This document shows positions 1-7,262 of a stretch of DNA of 13,230 bases, one piece after another (position 1 is the first letter of the stretch; every line of letters starts with the position of its first letter). Below the pieces are notes generated by a model. It had not been told where the DNA came from and made no database searches. It worked only from the letters and a program-made list of their open reading frames with translations. The stretch is from UBA2277 sp035477615 (GTDB taxonomy: Bacteria > Patescibacteriota > Microgenomatia > UBA1400 > MFAQ01): assembly GCA_035477615.1 (NCBI GenBank), contig DATIKJ010000008.1, forward strand, positions 1 to 13,230, read 5' to 3'. The position numbers and the translations under genes were made by a program.

Positions 1-154
1 ACCATTCTTTCCATGTTGCATCTTGAAATTGATAACCCCCCTTAGAAGTCCCTCCATCTCCGACTGCATTATATGCATCAGAAGAACCACCTGTTTCTGC
101 TTTTCTAATTGCACTTGCTAAATTTTTTACATCTGGATCTAGTTGTGTTTCCAT
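1..154 (-). CDS. Transglycosylase-like virion protein, N-terminal fragment (cut by window edge)
   Basis: Only the first 51 residues are in the window. After a short lead (METQLDPDVKNLASAI) comes RKAETGG, where Glu20 sits where the catalytic acid of Rpf/lytic-transglycosylase folds normally lies. It is followed by a Gly-rich stretch and GGYQFQDATWKEW, the G-x-YQF-x-x-x-TW signature of transglycosylase-like domains. Such enzymes cleave the glycan backbone of peptidoglycan; in a phage structural operon they usually travel in the virion and open the wall during DNA entry. The start at 154 lies one base after the TAA of the preceding gene (TAATATG), the same junction as at 5427. The preceding gene carries a peptidoglycan-binding motif, which supports a wall-related role. 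An endolysin is possible, but the position favours a virion protein. The full length is unknown. Confidence 0.75.
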   Translation of the reverse strand, partial: METQLDPDVKNLASAIRKAETGGSSDAYNAVGDGGTSKGGYQFQDATWKEW

Positions 155-155
155 A

Positions 156-1589
156 TTACCATTGTTCTGCAAATCCTCCAGTCGAACTACCTGAAGGCAC
201 TGTTAATGGTGCTCCTTGCGAAGTTGCTTTTAATGCTTGGATTTTAGCAAGGGCATTTTTTTCTATATTATCTAGTACTGTTCCAATATCTTGTCCTTGT
301 AATAGTTTAGGAATAAATTCTTGAGCAATCATTGTTTTTAGGTCTGTTTGAGCTCCTTGTGCACCGAGTACTGGAGATATTGTTGTAGCAATTTCTGAGA
401 GAGTATTAAAGATATTGGCATATTCTGCACTTGGTACGATTCCTTTATTTACATATTGCTGAAGTTGATTAACTAATGCTACAGGACTTATATTGAATCC
501 GGCACTAGCAATTTGTTGTTTAGCTGTTTGAATCAATGGAGCTGCTTGATTATATGCTCCAGTCATGTTTTGCACATCTGCTCCTTGTTGTTGTTGTTGT
601 TGAAGTGCACCAAGAGTAGAAAGTCCTCCTTGTCCGCCAAGCATTCCACCAGCTTGTCCAGTAATTGGCGAGTAAGGAACTTGGCCAATTGTTGTAGGTT
701 GTAATAATCCAGCCCCTAAAACTGTTCCTTGAGCAGATAATCCACGTTGTGCCTGGTTTTGAGCTCCAGTGTAAGCCATTCCTCCTGCCTGAATTTTCAT
801 GGCCTGGGCTGCGTTTGCTGCTGCTAGTTGTGTCGACAAAGCAGATTCTTGTTCAGACAAAGCAGCTTGTTCTAATCTGTATTGTTCTTGAAGTAATCGA
901 TCACGACCTTCCTTTAATACAATACCCCCTGGTTCTGCATATAAATCAGTACGGGCTTTTGCATAGTTTTCTTTACTAATGCGAATATTGTTTTGAATCT
1001 GTTCTATGTCTTTAATTAGTTGCTTATATTCGGGACTTGTTTCTTGAGATTGTTCTATAAGTCTTGCTTGCGTGAGTGACTCGTTTTCTGTTTGCTGTCC
1101 TGCTTGTCCGACATTCTGAATTTGTTCTTTTGGTTCTGCTGAGCTTACTGGCTTAGGAGGTTCTACTTTAGGTGTAGTTGGTGTAGGAGTCGTAGGAGTT
1201 GTTGTGTTTCCATATTTAGCTATTGCTTCTCTTGTTTTTGGTCCTAGTATTCCATCTTCTGCAAGTCCAGCACCCAAAGCATTTAATGCCTTTTGTTGTG
1301 CTAAAACATTAGGATTCGGCTTTGTTTCATATTGTGTAATAGTGCCAGCTTTGTCGGTTGTAGATTTTACTGGACCTAAAAGTCCTGGATTGCTTCCTTG
1401 TTGAACTTGACTTGCATAAGTCATATTTTGTTGTGGTGCTGTAGCTGTAGTTTGATTAGTGGCAGGTGTTGTTTGTGATGCTGGACTAAACCCTAAAGAT
1501 TTAGTTAAACTACCTAAGATACCGCTTGAAGTATCTCCAAATGGACTACTTTTTTTTGCTCCTGTTAATGTAAATGCGTTGTTAGCCAT
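156..1589 (-). CDS. Putative ejection/internal virion protein with peptidoglycan-binding motif
   Basis: 477 aa. The N-terminal ~90 residues are Ser/Thr/Gln-rich and look disordered. Residues about 92-127 match a PG_binding_1-type repeat: a helix with LAQQKALNALG, then the hallmark DGILGPKTREAI. A Thr/Pro linker follows (128-148), then a Glu/Gln-rich helical region (about 165-262) with coiled-coil character, a Gly/Ala/Gln segment (265-330), a run of six Gln (330-335) and a helical C-terminus. This low-complexity, helix-rich layout is common in proteins ejected with podovirus DNA. The gene sits between the head-tail adaptor and a transglycosylase-like gene. Together the peptidoglycan-binding motif and neighbouring enzyme suggest a wall-penetration complex. 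The assignment as an ejection protein is inferred from layout and context; the binding motif is seen directly. There is no signal peptide. The start has no SD site (TTAAAAATATATG). Confidence 0.7.
   Translation of the reverse strand: MANNAFTLTGAKKSSPFGDTSSGILGSLTKSLGFSPASQTTPATNQTTATAPQQNMTYASQVQQGSNPGLLGPVKSTTDKAGTITQYETKPNPNVLAQQKALNALGAGLAEDGILGPKTREAIAKYGNTTTPTTPTPTTPKVEPPKPVSSAEPKEQIQNVGQAGQQTENESLTQARLIEQSQETSPEYKQLIKDIEQIQNNIRISKENYAKARTDLYAEPGGIVLKEGRDRLLQEQYRLEQAALSEQESALSTQLAAANAAQAMKIQAGGMAYTGAQNQAQRGLSAQGTVLGAGLLQPTTIGQVPYSPITGQAGGMLGGQGGLSTLGALQQQQQQGADVQNMTGAYNQAAPLIQTAKQQIASAGFNISPVALVNQLQQYVNKGIVPSAEYANIFNTLSEIATTISPVLGAQGAQTDLKTMIAQEFIPKLLQGQDIGTVLDNIEKNALAKIQALKATSQGAPLTVPSGSSTGGFAEQW
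585..602 (-). repeat. (CAA)6 trinucleotide run encoding Gln6
   Basis: Six perfect CAA codons (TTG on the plus strand) encode Gln 330-335 of the 477-aa protein. Slippage here would change the length of the glutamine run without shifting the frame. Confidence 0.85.
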
Positions 1590-1602
1590 ATATTTTTAAT
1601 AA

Positions 1603-2721
1603 TTATGATAATGATTGTGTAAATAAATTTGGATTCATTCCTTGTGCTCTACGACCTAGATTCACATTTACCGTCTTTGTCCCACAATACTGATCTAATA
1701 ATGAAATTCCAGTATTATACAAATCTGCAAATTCTTTTGCTTTTGTCGCATCAGGATTTATTGATGAGAAGTATATCATTAGAGGTCTATAAACTAAGAG
1801 GTCATGATAAGCTTCGTCAAGTAACGGCATTTGTCCTATTGTATAAGTTGAAGCAGCAGCATCTGTTACTGTTATTCCTTGATACGGTTGATATAAAGTA
1901 GCTGCAGTCGTACTTGAAACTGAAACTAGCTGATACCATAAATTATCTCCTTTTGGTTGAGCAAATTGAATCCATCGACTTTCGTTTTGAATATTTGTAG
2001 TCGCAACAAATGTAGTAAGTGTTCCAACTAGCGTTGTTGCTCCATGTGCTAAAGTAATTGTTCCTGGAGTTGTATAGTCGTCTAAACTCAAGTCTGGGAC
2101 TCTAAATTTGTAATTGAATGTAATTATGTTCCCAGTTGTTGATGGTATAGGCCAAATTCCTACTTGAGCTCCATGATCGCCTCCTGGATACATAAAGAAA
2201 TTATTAGGAATATCTGAATAATAAGGGAATACATTCAATTTATCCCATTCTGCTCTAGTTAAGATTTCTGTTGGAGTCCATTTTAAATTCCCTACTGTAA
2301 TTGTGAGAGTTTTAAGTTTTGAATAATTGGGAGGAAGTGGATAATATTGAAGCCCACCTACTGTAATATCTGCAGTTGCTCCAGCAGATAGTCCTACATT
2401 CCACGTAAGAGTTGTTCCACCATTAACCACTTGGCACATTCTAATGTCTCCATTCGAAAATGTGACTTGTATTTGGGTTGTATAATATGTCCAAGCGGAA
2501 GATAGAGTGGCTGAAGTAGCTCCAACCAATAATGCTCCAGTTAAAGTCAAGTCTTGTGCCCCTACAGTTTGAATGCTGAAACTGGTTTCGTTGTTGAAAT
2601 ATTTCTGCAAAAGATAGCGATGTGTATCGTTTATCATTTGCTTCCCCAAAGTCAAATTCTCAGTACTCTTATTTTGACTTAGCGACCCGTATAAATTATA
2701 TAATGTTTGGAATGATTTCAT
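1603..2721 (-). CDS. Putative head-tail adaptor/connector protein (podovirus type)
   Basis: 372 aa. The N-terminal helical part (residues 1-45; TLGKQMINDTHRYLLQKYF) and the core YYPLPPNYSKLKTLTITVG (127-143), RAEWDKLN (156-163), P-x-x-FFMYPGGDHGAQVGIWPIP (172-193) and ITFNYKFRVPDLSLDDY (200-216) form a pattern I recognise from adaptor or tail-tube-like proteins next to the portal-tail interface in many podovirus-like phages. Two beta-rich insertions are visible: residues about 54-123, and about 218-298 with the WYQLVSVSSTTAATLYQPYQG pattern. The C-terminal helix (300-345) resumes the core. The 11-bp gap to the upstream gene and 13-bp gap to the downstream gene indicate co-transcription. The family match comes from pattern recall, not a search, so a different minor tail protein cannot be excluded. 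Confidence 0.6.
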   Translation of the reverse strand: MKSFQTLYNLYGSLSQNKSTENLTLGKQMINDTHRYLLQKYFNNETSFSIQTVGAQDLTLTGALLVGATSATLSSAWTYYTTQIQVTFSNGDIRMCQVVNGGTTLTWNVGLSAGATADITVGGLQYYPLPPNYSKLKTLTITVGNLKWTPTEILTRAEWDKLNVFPYYSDIPNNFFMYPGGDHGAQVGIWPIPSTTGNIITFNYKFRVPDLSLDDYTTPGTITLAHGATTLVGTLTTFVATTNIQNESRWIQFAQPKGDNLWYQLVSVSSTTAATLYQPYQGITVTDAAASTYTIGQMPLLDEAYHDLLVYRPLMIYFSSINPDATKAKEFADLYNTGISLLDQYCGTKTVNVNLGRRAQGMNPNLFTQSLS

Positions 2722-2732
2722 AATATTTTAAA

Positions 2733-3344
2733 TTAAGTAATAAAAAAAGTCCCTGCTAAATAATAACCAATACTTTGATAAAACTCGATAGTAACTCCTT
2801 GATCAGTAAATCCTACAACAGAAGCAGAGGCGAGCAGTGTTTGAGATTCATCAAAAGCATAAGCTAAATATAAAGTACTACTACCTGCAGCAGTATTAGC
2901 TAGTGAAAATTCATCTATATACATGTAGTTGCATCCTTGAACAATACTATCTTGGTCTGGAGTAGTAATAGGAGTAGGGAAATATCCAGTTAAATTCTCT
3001 GCTGTTCCAAAATGCGCTACGCCAGTTACAACTGCCTTTTTTGTAGATGCTGGAGGAGTTGATGTTCCGTTTGCATTATTCCCTACAATCCCATAGAACT
3101 CTACTTTTTTTGCACCAGGAAATGAGAAGGTAAATTGTTCTCTATTAGTTGCTGCTGGATTAGTAGCATAGGCAACTATTAAAAAAGATTGGTTAATTGA
3201 GTATACCAAATCTTTAGTAGACACCTTTGGAGAATCAGCTCCATCATGTTTATGAGAAGGGATTTTAGAAAGCGAAAATTGCTTTCGATTGTTGTAGTTT
3301 TCAATTTCGCTTCTTATTAAATTTTTTAATTTAATTTCATCCAT
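2733..3344 (-). CDS. Tail-appendage protein with HxHDGxDSPxV motif
   Basis: 203 aa. A short charged N-terminal helix (1-25) is followed by SHKHDGADSPKVSTKDL (30-46). This histidine-rich motif recurs near the N-terminus of many phage fibre and appendage proteins, where it precedes the distal domain. The remainder (50-203) is predicted by eye to be all beta, with repeated Thr/Ala/Gly/Tyr strands, as in a small receptor-contact or tail-tip domain. It lies between the large tail protein and the adaptor, starting four bases after the former's stop, so it is probably translationally coupled. An AAGGA string upstream of the ATG is part of the preceding coding sequence and is too far away to be a convincing SD. 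The exact role is unknown. Confidence 0.55.
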   Translation of the reverse strand: MDEIKLKNLIRSEIENYNNRKQFSLSKIPSHKHDGADSPKVSTKDLVYSINQSFLIVAYATNPAATNREQFTFSFPGAKKVEFYGIVGNNANGTSTPPASTKKAVVTGVAHFGTAENLTGYFPTPITTPDQDSIVQGCNYMYIDEFSLANTAAGSSTLYLAYAFDESQTLLASASVVGFTDQGVTIEFYQSIGYYLAGTFFIT

Positions 3345-3348
3345 ATTA

Positions 3349-5427
3349 TTATCTTATCCTTAATTCTCTTAAACGACAATACGAGGGATTTGTTGCTGTA
3401 CTCGTTAATACGGCTTTTAATTGAATCCACTGTATATTTTCAAAGGTTGTAGTTGCTATTCCACTTAATTCTCCTACTCCACCACCTTGAGTTATTGGGA
3501 CTGGAACAAAGTCTTCTGTAATATTTTTTCTGTAATATAAAGCAACAGATTCTCCAGTCACTAATGGTGTAGAAAGTTTAAATTCCAAATTAGTAAACGC
3601 TCTAGGTGTTAAATAAAGCCCTACTGGAATCATGTCTGTAATAACATAAGATTGCCCTCCTGTATAAGGTGCTGAAATACATTTATCTACTCCTCCGTCA
3701 GTTCCGTTGTACCAACCAATGATCAATTCATATCCTTGATTGTTGCCAAAAGGACCTGTCGTACTAATGGTAGGATTAGGGAAACTAACGGACTCTCCTT
3801 TGTATTGAAGGAGCGAATATGTATAACCATTATAAGTTCCATAAGACATTTGGTTAGACATAAAAATTGCATCAGTAGCTAAATCAATAGCCCACAATCC
3901 TCCGTATTCATTAATGGTTGTTCCTGAATTAGTTTTTGCTTGAAATCCTAAATAAATCATATTTCTATTATAGATAGCATCAGTCCAGATTATCATAGGG
4001 TTCAAGGTTTCGCTTAATTGAATAGGAATATTCTTATAAAAAGCAACGTTTGACCCATTTGTTTGATATATGTTACCCCTTTCTCCACAAAATATATAAG
4101 TAGTAGTGTTTACGGTTACCATACAAGCGACCATATTTTCCGACAAAAAGATAGGAGTTCCATACCCTTGCGACAATTTATCCCATGGATATATTCTGTT
4201 GTTCATCCCCCCTATTAATATTTGCCCATTTAGTTCCTCTAAACAAGTAACTACGTCATTATCAGGAATTGAAATAGCAGTACTTGTATATTGATAGGAT
4301 TGAGTAATTGTAAAAGTAACTCCAGTATCATCTGTGTCAGGAGTGTGATTAAGGTCTACTTCTGCTGATTTAGAATTGTTTATTTTTGTAATGATTGCTC
4401 CTGTCGGAATACCTGCACCAACAATTTCACATCCAATCATGTTGTTTGTGAAGAAATTACTAACAGTAGTTATTGTATTGTCGCCAGCAACAGTCACACC
4501 ATCATTGATTGTAGCTGTAGCAGAAAGACCAAATAAAGCTCCGTCTATTTCGGACAAAGTGCCGATAGATGAGCCGTTGCAAAAATATACAGCATCACGT
4601 TGAGAGTCAATTAGTGCATGATGAGACATTGTTGAATAGATTACTGATACATCTAAGTTCTGCCAATCTTCAATCCAAGAACTTGTTGTAAGAAAAGGCA
4701 AACTAGGAGTAATCGGTGTTCCAAAAGAATAATCTACTAGCCTAAAAACATTTAATGAATCTGAGTCAAACCAAAACAGATAGTTTTTCCAACCTATAAG
4801 ACCAAAAGTATTTTCGTCTGCCGAAGACGCTTCACTTGCTCTATTGTGCATATATACCCATTGATAAGTAGCACCCATAAATTGCCCATCTCTAACCCAA
4901 ATTCTTCCTTTATTGTCTCCTAGAAAATATAGTCTCCTTCCCCCGCCAACAGTAATATCTAACATACAAGAATCAGTAGGTATTCCCATATTTATAGTAG
5001 AAAAAGTCATAACTCCTGTTCCGTTGTCAGATACGAGTTGTTGAGCTCCTCCTGCCGATACCGAAGAAATTGTAAAAGTTGTAGGAGTTGGTGTAGTTAG
5101 TATATAGTACGCTTTTGTATTTTGAGTTAGACCATTAGGCAAATCGCTTCCTTGAAAAACAATTGCTGTATTTACTAAAAGAGGCACAACGCCATCATAA
5201 GTAAAGACGTCGGTAGTATGGTCACAAGTAAAAGCCACAGTTGTAATTTTGCCTTGGCTTTGCATATTTTCAGTAGACATTGCAACTCCCACTTCACCTT
5301 GAATAGAAGATGGGTCAATGTTTCTCATATCATAAATACCTGTGTATGGATTATTTGAGATACCATATTCCCATCCGCTTACTACTATATCTTTACCTGC
5401 TTTTGTTTTTTCTATTGTGTATGACAT
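3349..5427 (-). CDS. Large beta-rich tail protein (hub/stabilisation-type)
   Basis: About 692 aa from MSYTIEKTKAGKDIVV. A longer version from an in-frame ATG at 5451 (700 aa, MMGGRIIN lead) overlaps the upstream glycosyltransferase. I prefer 5427 because it gives the TAATATG junction also seen at 154 and matches the usual beginning of this protein type (SGWEYGISNNPYTGIYDMRNID). Repeated strands such as RRLYFLGDNKGRIWVRDG (164-181), YLFWFDSDSLNVFRL (216-230), QILIGGMNNRIYPWD (402-416) and IFCGERGNIYQTNGSN look like propeller blades. Two insertions interrupt them: about 62-145 (NGLTQNTKAYYIL...TFTISSVSAGG) and about 300-378 (VGAGIPTGAIITKINNS, then TGVTFTIT). Both resemble small beta modules scattered through phage tail proteins. 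Its size and position before the adaptor suggest a major short-tail component. The specific family is not certain. Confidence 0.6.
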   Translation of the reverse strand: MSYTIEKTKAGKDIVVSGWEYGISNNPYTGIYDMRNIDPSSIQGEVGVAMSTENMQSQGKITTVAFTCDHTTDVFTYDGVVPLLVNTAIVFQGSDLPNGLTQNTKAYYILTTPTPTTFTISSVSAGGAQQLVSDNGTGVMTFSTINMGIPTDSCMLDITVGGGRRLYFLGDNKGRIWVRDGQFMGATYQWVYMHNRASEASSADENTFGLIGWKNYLFWFDSDSLNVFRLVDYSFGTPITPSLPFLTTSSWIEDWQNLDVSVIYSTMSHHALIDSQRDAVYFCNGSSIGTLSEIDGALFGLSATATINDGVTVAGDNTITTVSNFFTNNMIGCEIVGAGIPTGAIITKINNSKSAEVDLNHTPDTDDTGVTFTITQSYQYTSTAISIPDNDVVTCLEELNGQILIGGMNNRIYPWDKLSQGYGTPIFLSENMVACMVTVNTTTYIFCGERGNIYQTNGSNVAFYKNIPIQLSETLNPMIIWTDAIYNRNMIYLGFQAKTNSGTTINEYGGLWAIDLATDAIFMSNQMSYGTYNGYTYSLLQYKGESVSFPNPTISTTGPFGNNQGYELIIGWYNGTDGGVDKCISAPYTGGQSYVITDMIPVGLYLTPRAFTNLEFKLSTPLVTGESVALYYRKNITEDFVPVPITQGGGVGELSGIATTTFENIQWIQLKAVLTSTATNPSYCRLRELRIR

Positions 5428-5428
5428 A

Positions 5429-6049
5429 TTAATAATTCTTCCACCCATCATGGATGATTTTTACTACTGTTGTTGCTCCGACCCTTAGTCCTTTGTCGTG
5501 TAATTGATGTGAAAAATCATAACCCTCGTCTATTGTAACATACTCACCATTTACTTTATTGCTTTGAAATCTAAAAATAACATCTTTTGCCCAATCCCCC
5601 ATTTTACATATCATTAATCCTGTGTTTATCAATAGTGATTTCCCTTCAAATTCTGTAAATGTTTTAGACAATTTTTTTGCTTCTTCTATTGAAATATTTC
5701 TATAATGCCATTTGTCGGTTGTATTAACTGCAATTGACGACATTCCTTGCTCATTTTTTATAGCAATTACTGCGGAAATAACATCAAGATTATTTTCATT
5801 CATTTCGTTTAACATTTTTTCAAGCCACCCCTCTTCAGGTTCTATGTCCGAATGTATCATTGCAAAATAATCATATTTGCCCTTTATTCCAAAATCCCAA
5901 AGTGTGTTAAATCCTATGGGGATAACACTACTATTAAAAGAAGAACGCTCAATATGAAAATCTTTTGCGTTTGAACAAAATAAAGCCATAGCAGACCTTA
6001 CTTTACATTTTTTATCGTATGTTGGCATTGTGAGTAGTAATGTTTTCAT
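5429..6049 (-). CDS. GT-A-type glycosyltransferase (second of the cassette)
   Basis: 206 aa. The N-terminus MKTLLLTMPTYD is a beta strand and loop like the nucleotide-sugar pocket of GT2-type enzymes. YFAMIHSDIEPEEGWLEKML (61-80) carries the acidic DxD-like element (Ser67-Asp68-Ile-Glu70) and the helix after it. NTGLMICK (142-149) matches the acceptor-side strand, DEGYDFSHQLHDKG (174-187) the catalytic acidic motif, and H200 in IIHDG the C-terminal histidine often used to bind metal. The same element order occurs in the other glycosyltransferase (7244-7921), though sequence similarity is low. No membrane segment is visible, so it should act in the cytoplasm on a soluble acceptor. It starts one base after the propeller gene (TAACATG) and ends one base before the tail gene, placing it inside the virion operon. 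The donor sugar and acceptor are unknown. Confidence 0.75.
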   Translation of the reverse strand: MKTLLLTMPTYDKKCKVRSAMALFCSNAKDFHIERSSFNSSVIPIGFNTLWDFGIKGKYDYFAMIHSDIEPEEGWLEKMLNEMNENNLDVISAVIAIKNEQGMSSIAVNTTDKWHYRNISIEEAKKLSKTFTEFEGKSLLINTGLMICKMGDWAKDVIFRFQSNKVNGEYVTIDEGYDFSHQLHDKGLRVGATTVVKIIHDGWKNY

Positions 6050-6050
6050 G

Positions 6051-7262
6051 TTATACGTTTGTGTCTAATGTTTTTACATTGGCTATCGGATTTGTGTTAA
6101 TTGTCTTAATGTTTGATTTTGGGTTTGTATTATATGTTTTTAGATTTGCTGGGCCTAATGCTGGCAACTCAACACTAAATACCTGCGTAAATCCATCGGC
6201 ACTAGCACCAAGCCAACAGTTTACATAATGACTTGAATCAATTTGAAAGCATGAATTATACAAACAGTCAGTTGTCTCAAATTCTAATTGACTAGATACA
6301 GTGGTAACTGCCCAGGTCGTAGTATTTATTTCAAATGTTTGAGTAAATCCATCGCCGTCTAGTCCCTGCCAATAATTTAAAACATGGTTGTTGTCAATTT
6401 TTACACAAGAATTATAACTGCCCACATCTGTATCAAAAACTTTTACAGCACCTGAGGTAGTTATAGCCCAGGTAGTAGTATTTACCGTAAATACCTGACA
6501 TCTTCCATCTGTTGTTGTTGCACCACCAAGCCAAAAATTAATTAAGTGAGTATCGTCTAGTTTGCAACAAGAAGGGAAAGCTCCGTTTTGTGTATCAAAT
6601 TCTAATACGGTTGTTGTTGTAATTGCCCAGGTAGTAGTATTTACCGTAAATACCTGACATCTTCCATCCCCAGCACTGTCTTGCCAAAAGTTTACAAAAT
6701 GATTTGCATCCATCTGCACACAAGAATTGTAAGCATCATCAACACCCTCAAATTCAAGTAGAGTATTGGCAGTAGTTACTGCCCAGGTAGTAGTATTTAC
6801 CGTAAATACTTGTGCTTTACCATCCTGGTCTAATCCTCTCCAAAAATTAATGAAATGATTAGTGTCTATTTTACAACAAGAATTAAGTATCCCCGTAGAT
6901 GTATCAAATTCTAACGTACTATTAGCTGTTGTTACAACCCAAGTGGATGTATTAATAGTGAATACCTGAACCTTTCCATCGCCGTCTACATCTCCCCAAA
7001 AATTAATGAAATGATTAGTGTCTATTTGTGAACACGAATTATCTGTAGCTTGTTGTGTATCAAATTCTAGTCTTTCTGCGGCAGTAGTAATTGCCCAAGT
7101 GGATGTATTAATAGTGAATACTTGCGTAAATCCATCTGAACTAATACCAGACCAAAAATTAATAAAATGAGTATCATCAATTTTCGCACACGAGTTATAA
7201 GCTCCGTCTGCTGGGTCAAACTCAAAACGATCCCCTGATGTTGTTACTGCCCAGGTTGCCAT
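6051..7262 (-). CDS. Seven-repeat beta-propeller-like virion protein
   Basis: 403 aa. Seven consecutive repeats of 50-54 residues span 1-365, starting near residues 1, 55, 107, 159, 211, 264 and 316. Each follows TW-[AV]-[VI]-TT ... EF-[DE] ... NSC-x-x-[IML]-D-x-x-H-[FVLY]-[IVL]-N-x-W ... DG-x-x-Q-[VT]-F-x-[IV]-N-T-[ST]. Seven four-strand repeats are what a closed seven-bladed propeller needs. The seventh unit ends at FTQVFSVE, so the MATWAVTT start could supply the closing strand. Blade 2 has DVDGDGK, like a calcium-binding FG-GAP loop. Repeats of this general type occur in metagenomic phage and bacterial surface proteins. The tail (372-403) is three copies of an N-[LIV]-KT-x-[ND]-TN unit, probably for attachment. 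The gene overlaps the upstream glycosyltransferase by 19 bases and is followed by another. A receptor-binding or glycan-binding role is inferred from fold and position. Confidence 0.75.
   Translation of the reverse strand: MATWAVTTSGDRFEFDPADGAYNSCAKIDDTHFINFWSGISSDGFTQVFTINTSTWAITTAAERLEFDTQQATDNSCSQIDTNHFINFWGDVDGDGKVQVFTINTSTWVVTTANSTLEFDTSTGILNSCCKIDTNHFINFWRGLDQDGKAQVFTVNTTTWAVTTANTLLEFEGVDDAYNSCVQMDANHFVNFWQDSAGDGRCQVFTVNTTTWAITTTTVLEFDTQNGAFPSCCKLDDTHLINFWLGGATTTDGRCQVFTVNTTTWAITTSGAVKVFDTDVGSYNSCVKIDNNHVLNYWQGLDGDGFTQTFEINTTTWAVTTVSSQLEFETTDCLYNSCFQIDSSHYVNCWLGASADGFTQVFSVELPALGPANLKTYNTNPKSNIKTINTNPIANVKTLDTNV
6054..6149 (-). repeat. Three tandem ~11-residue N-x-KT-x-N-TN repeats at propeller C-terminus
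   Basis: Residues 372-403 read as NLKTYNTNP, NIKTINTNP and NVKTLDTN with two-residue spacers (KS, IA). Similar short 'N-[IV]-K-[ST]-x-N' repeats are familiar from phage tail proteins, where they usually act as an attachment or trimerising tail. The function here is inferred. Confidence 0.7.
6466..6509 (-). repeat. 44-bp direct repeat in propeller gene, copy A
   Basis: Identical over 44 bases to 6625-6668. It encodes the conserved end of one blade and the start of the next (GRCQVFTVNTTTWA). The first 29 bases on the plus strand occur a third time at 6781-6809. Identity includes wobble positions, pointing to recent duplication or gene conversion. Confidence 0.9.
6625..6668 (-). repeat. 44-bp direct repeat in propeller gene, copy B
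   Basis: Exact partner of 6466-6509, offset by 159 bases. That is 53 codons, exactly one blade (blade 5 is 53 residues). Recombination between the copies would add or delete one whole blade in frame. Confidence 0.9.
6841..6870 (-). repeat. 30-bp direct repeat in propeller gene (partner at 6997-7026)
   Basis: These 30 bases are identical to 6997-7026 and encode the I-D-T-N-H-F-I-N-F-W core of neighbouring blades 3 and 2. The 156-base offset is 52 codons, again exactly one blade. Confidence 0.88.

Noticed and set aside
3345..3365. AAGGA as a Shine-Dalgarno site for the 203-aa gene
   Set aside because: It encodes the last residues of the preceding gene and lies too far from the ATG; no other gene has a comparable site.
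5428..5451. Upstream ATG at 5451 giving a 700-aa tail protein
   Set aside because: It would overlap the glycosyltransferase by 23 bases and add an atypical MMGGRIIN lead. The ATG at 5427 gives the TAATATG junction used elsewhere. The longer form is not excluded.
6466..7026. CRISPR-like regularly spaced repeats
   Set aside because: The spacing equals one coding blade, the intervening sequence is in-frame and similar between units, and the region is a continuous open frame.
6051..7262. Diversity-generating retroelement variable region in the propeller gene
   Set aside because: The repeats are blade units with conserved cores, no reverse transcriptase or template repeat is visible in the window, and differences between copies are not limited to adenines.
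6051..7262. Recoding of UGA to Trp, considered because of the many Trp residues
   Set aside because: Trp residues are TGG, and the 235-aa gene ends in TGA at an ATGA overlap, so the standard code fits.
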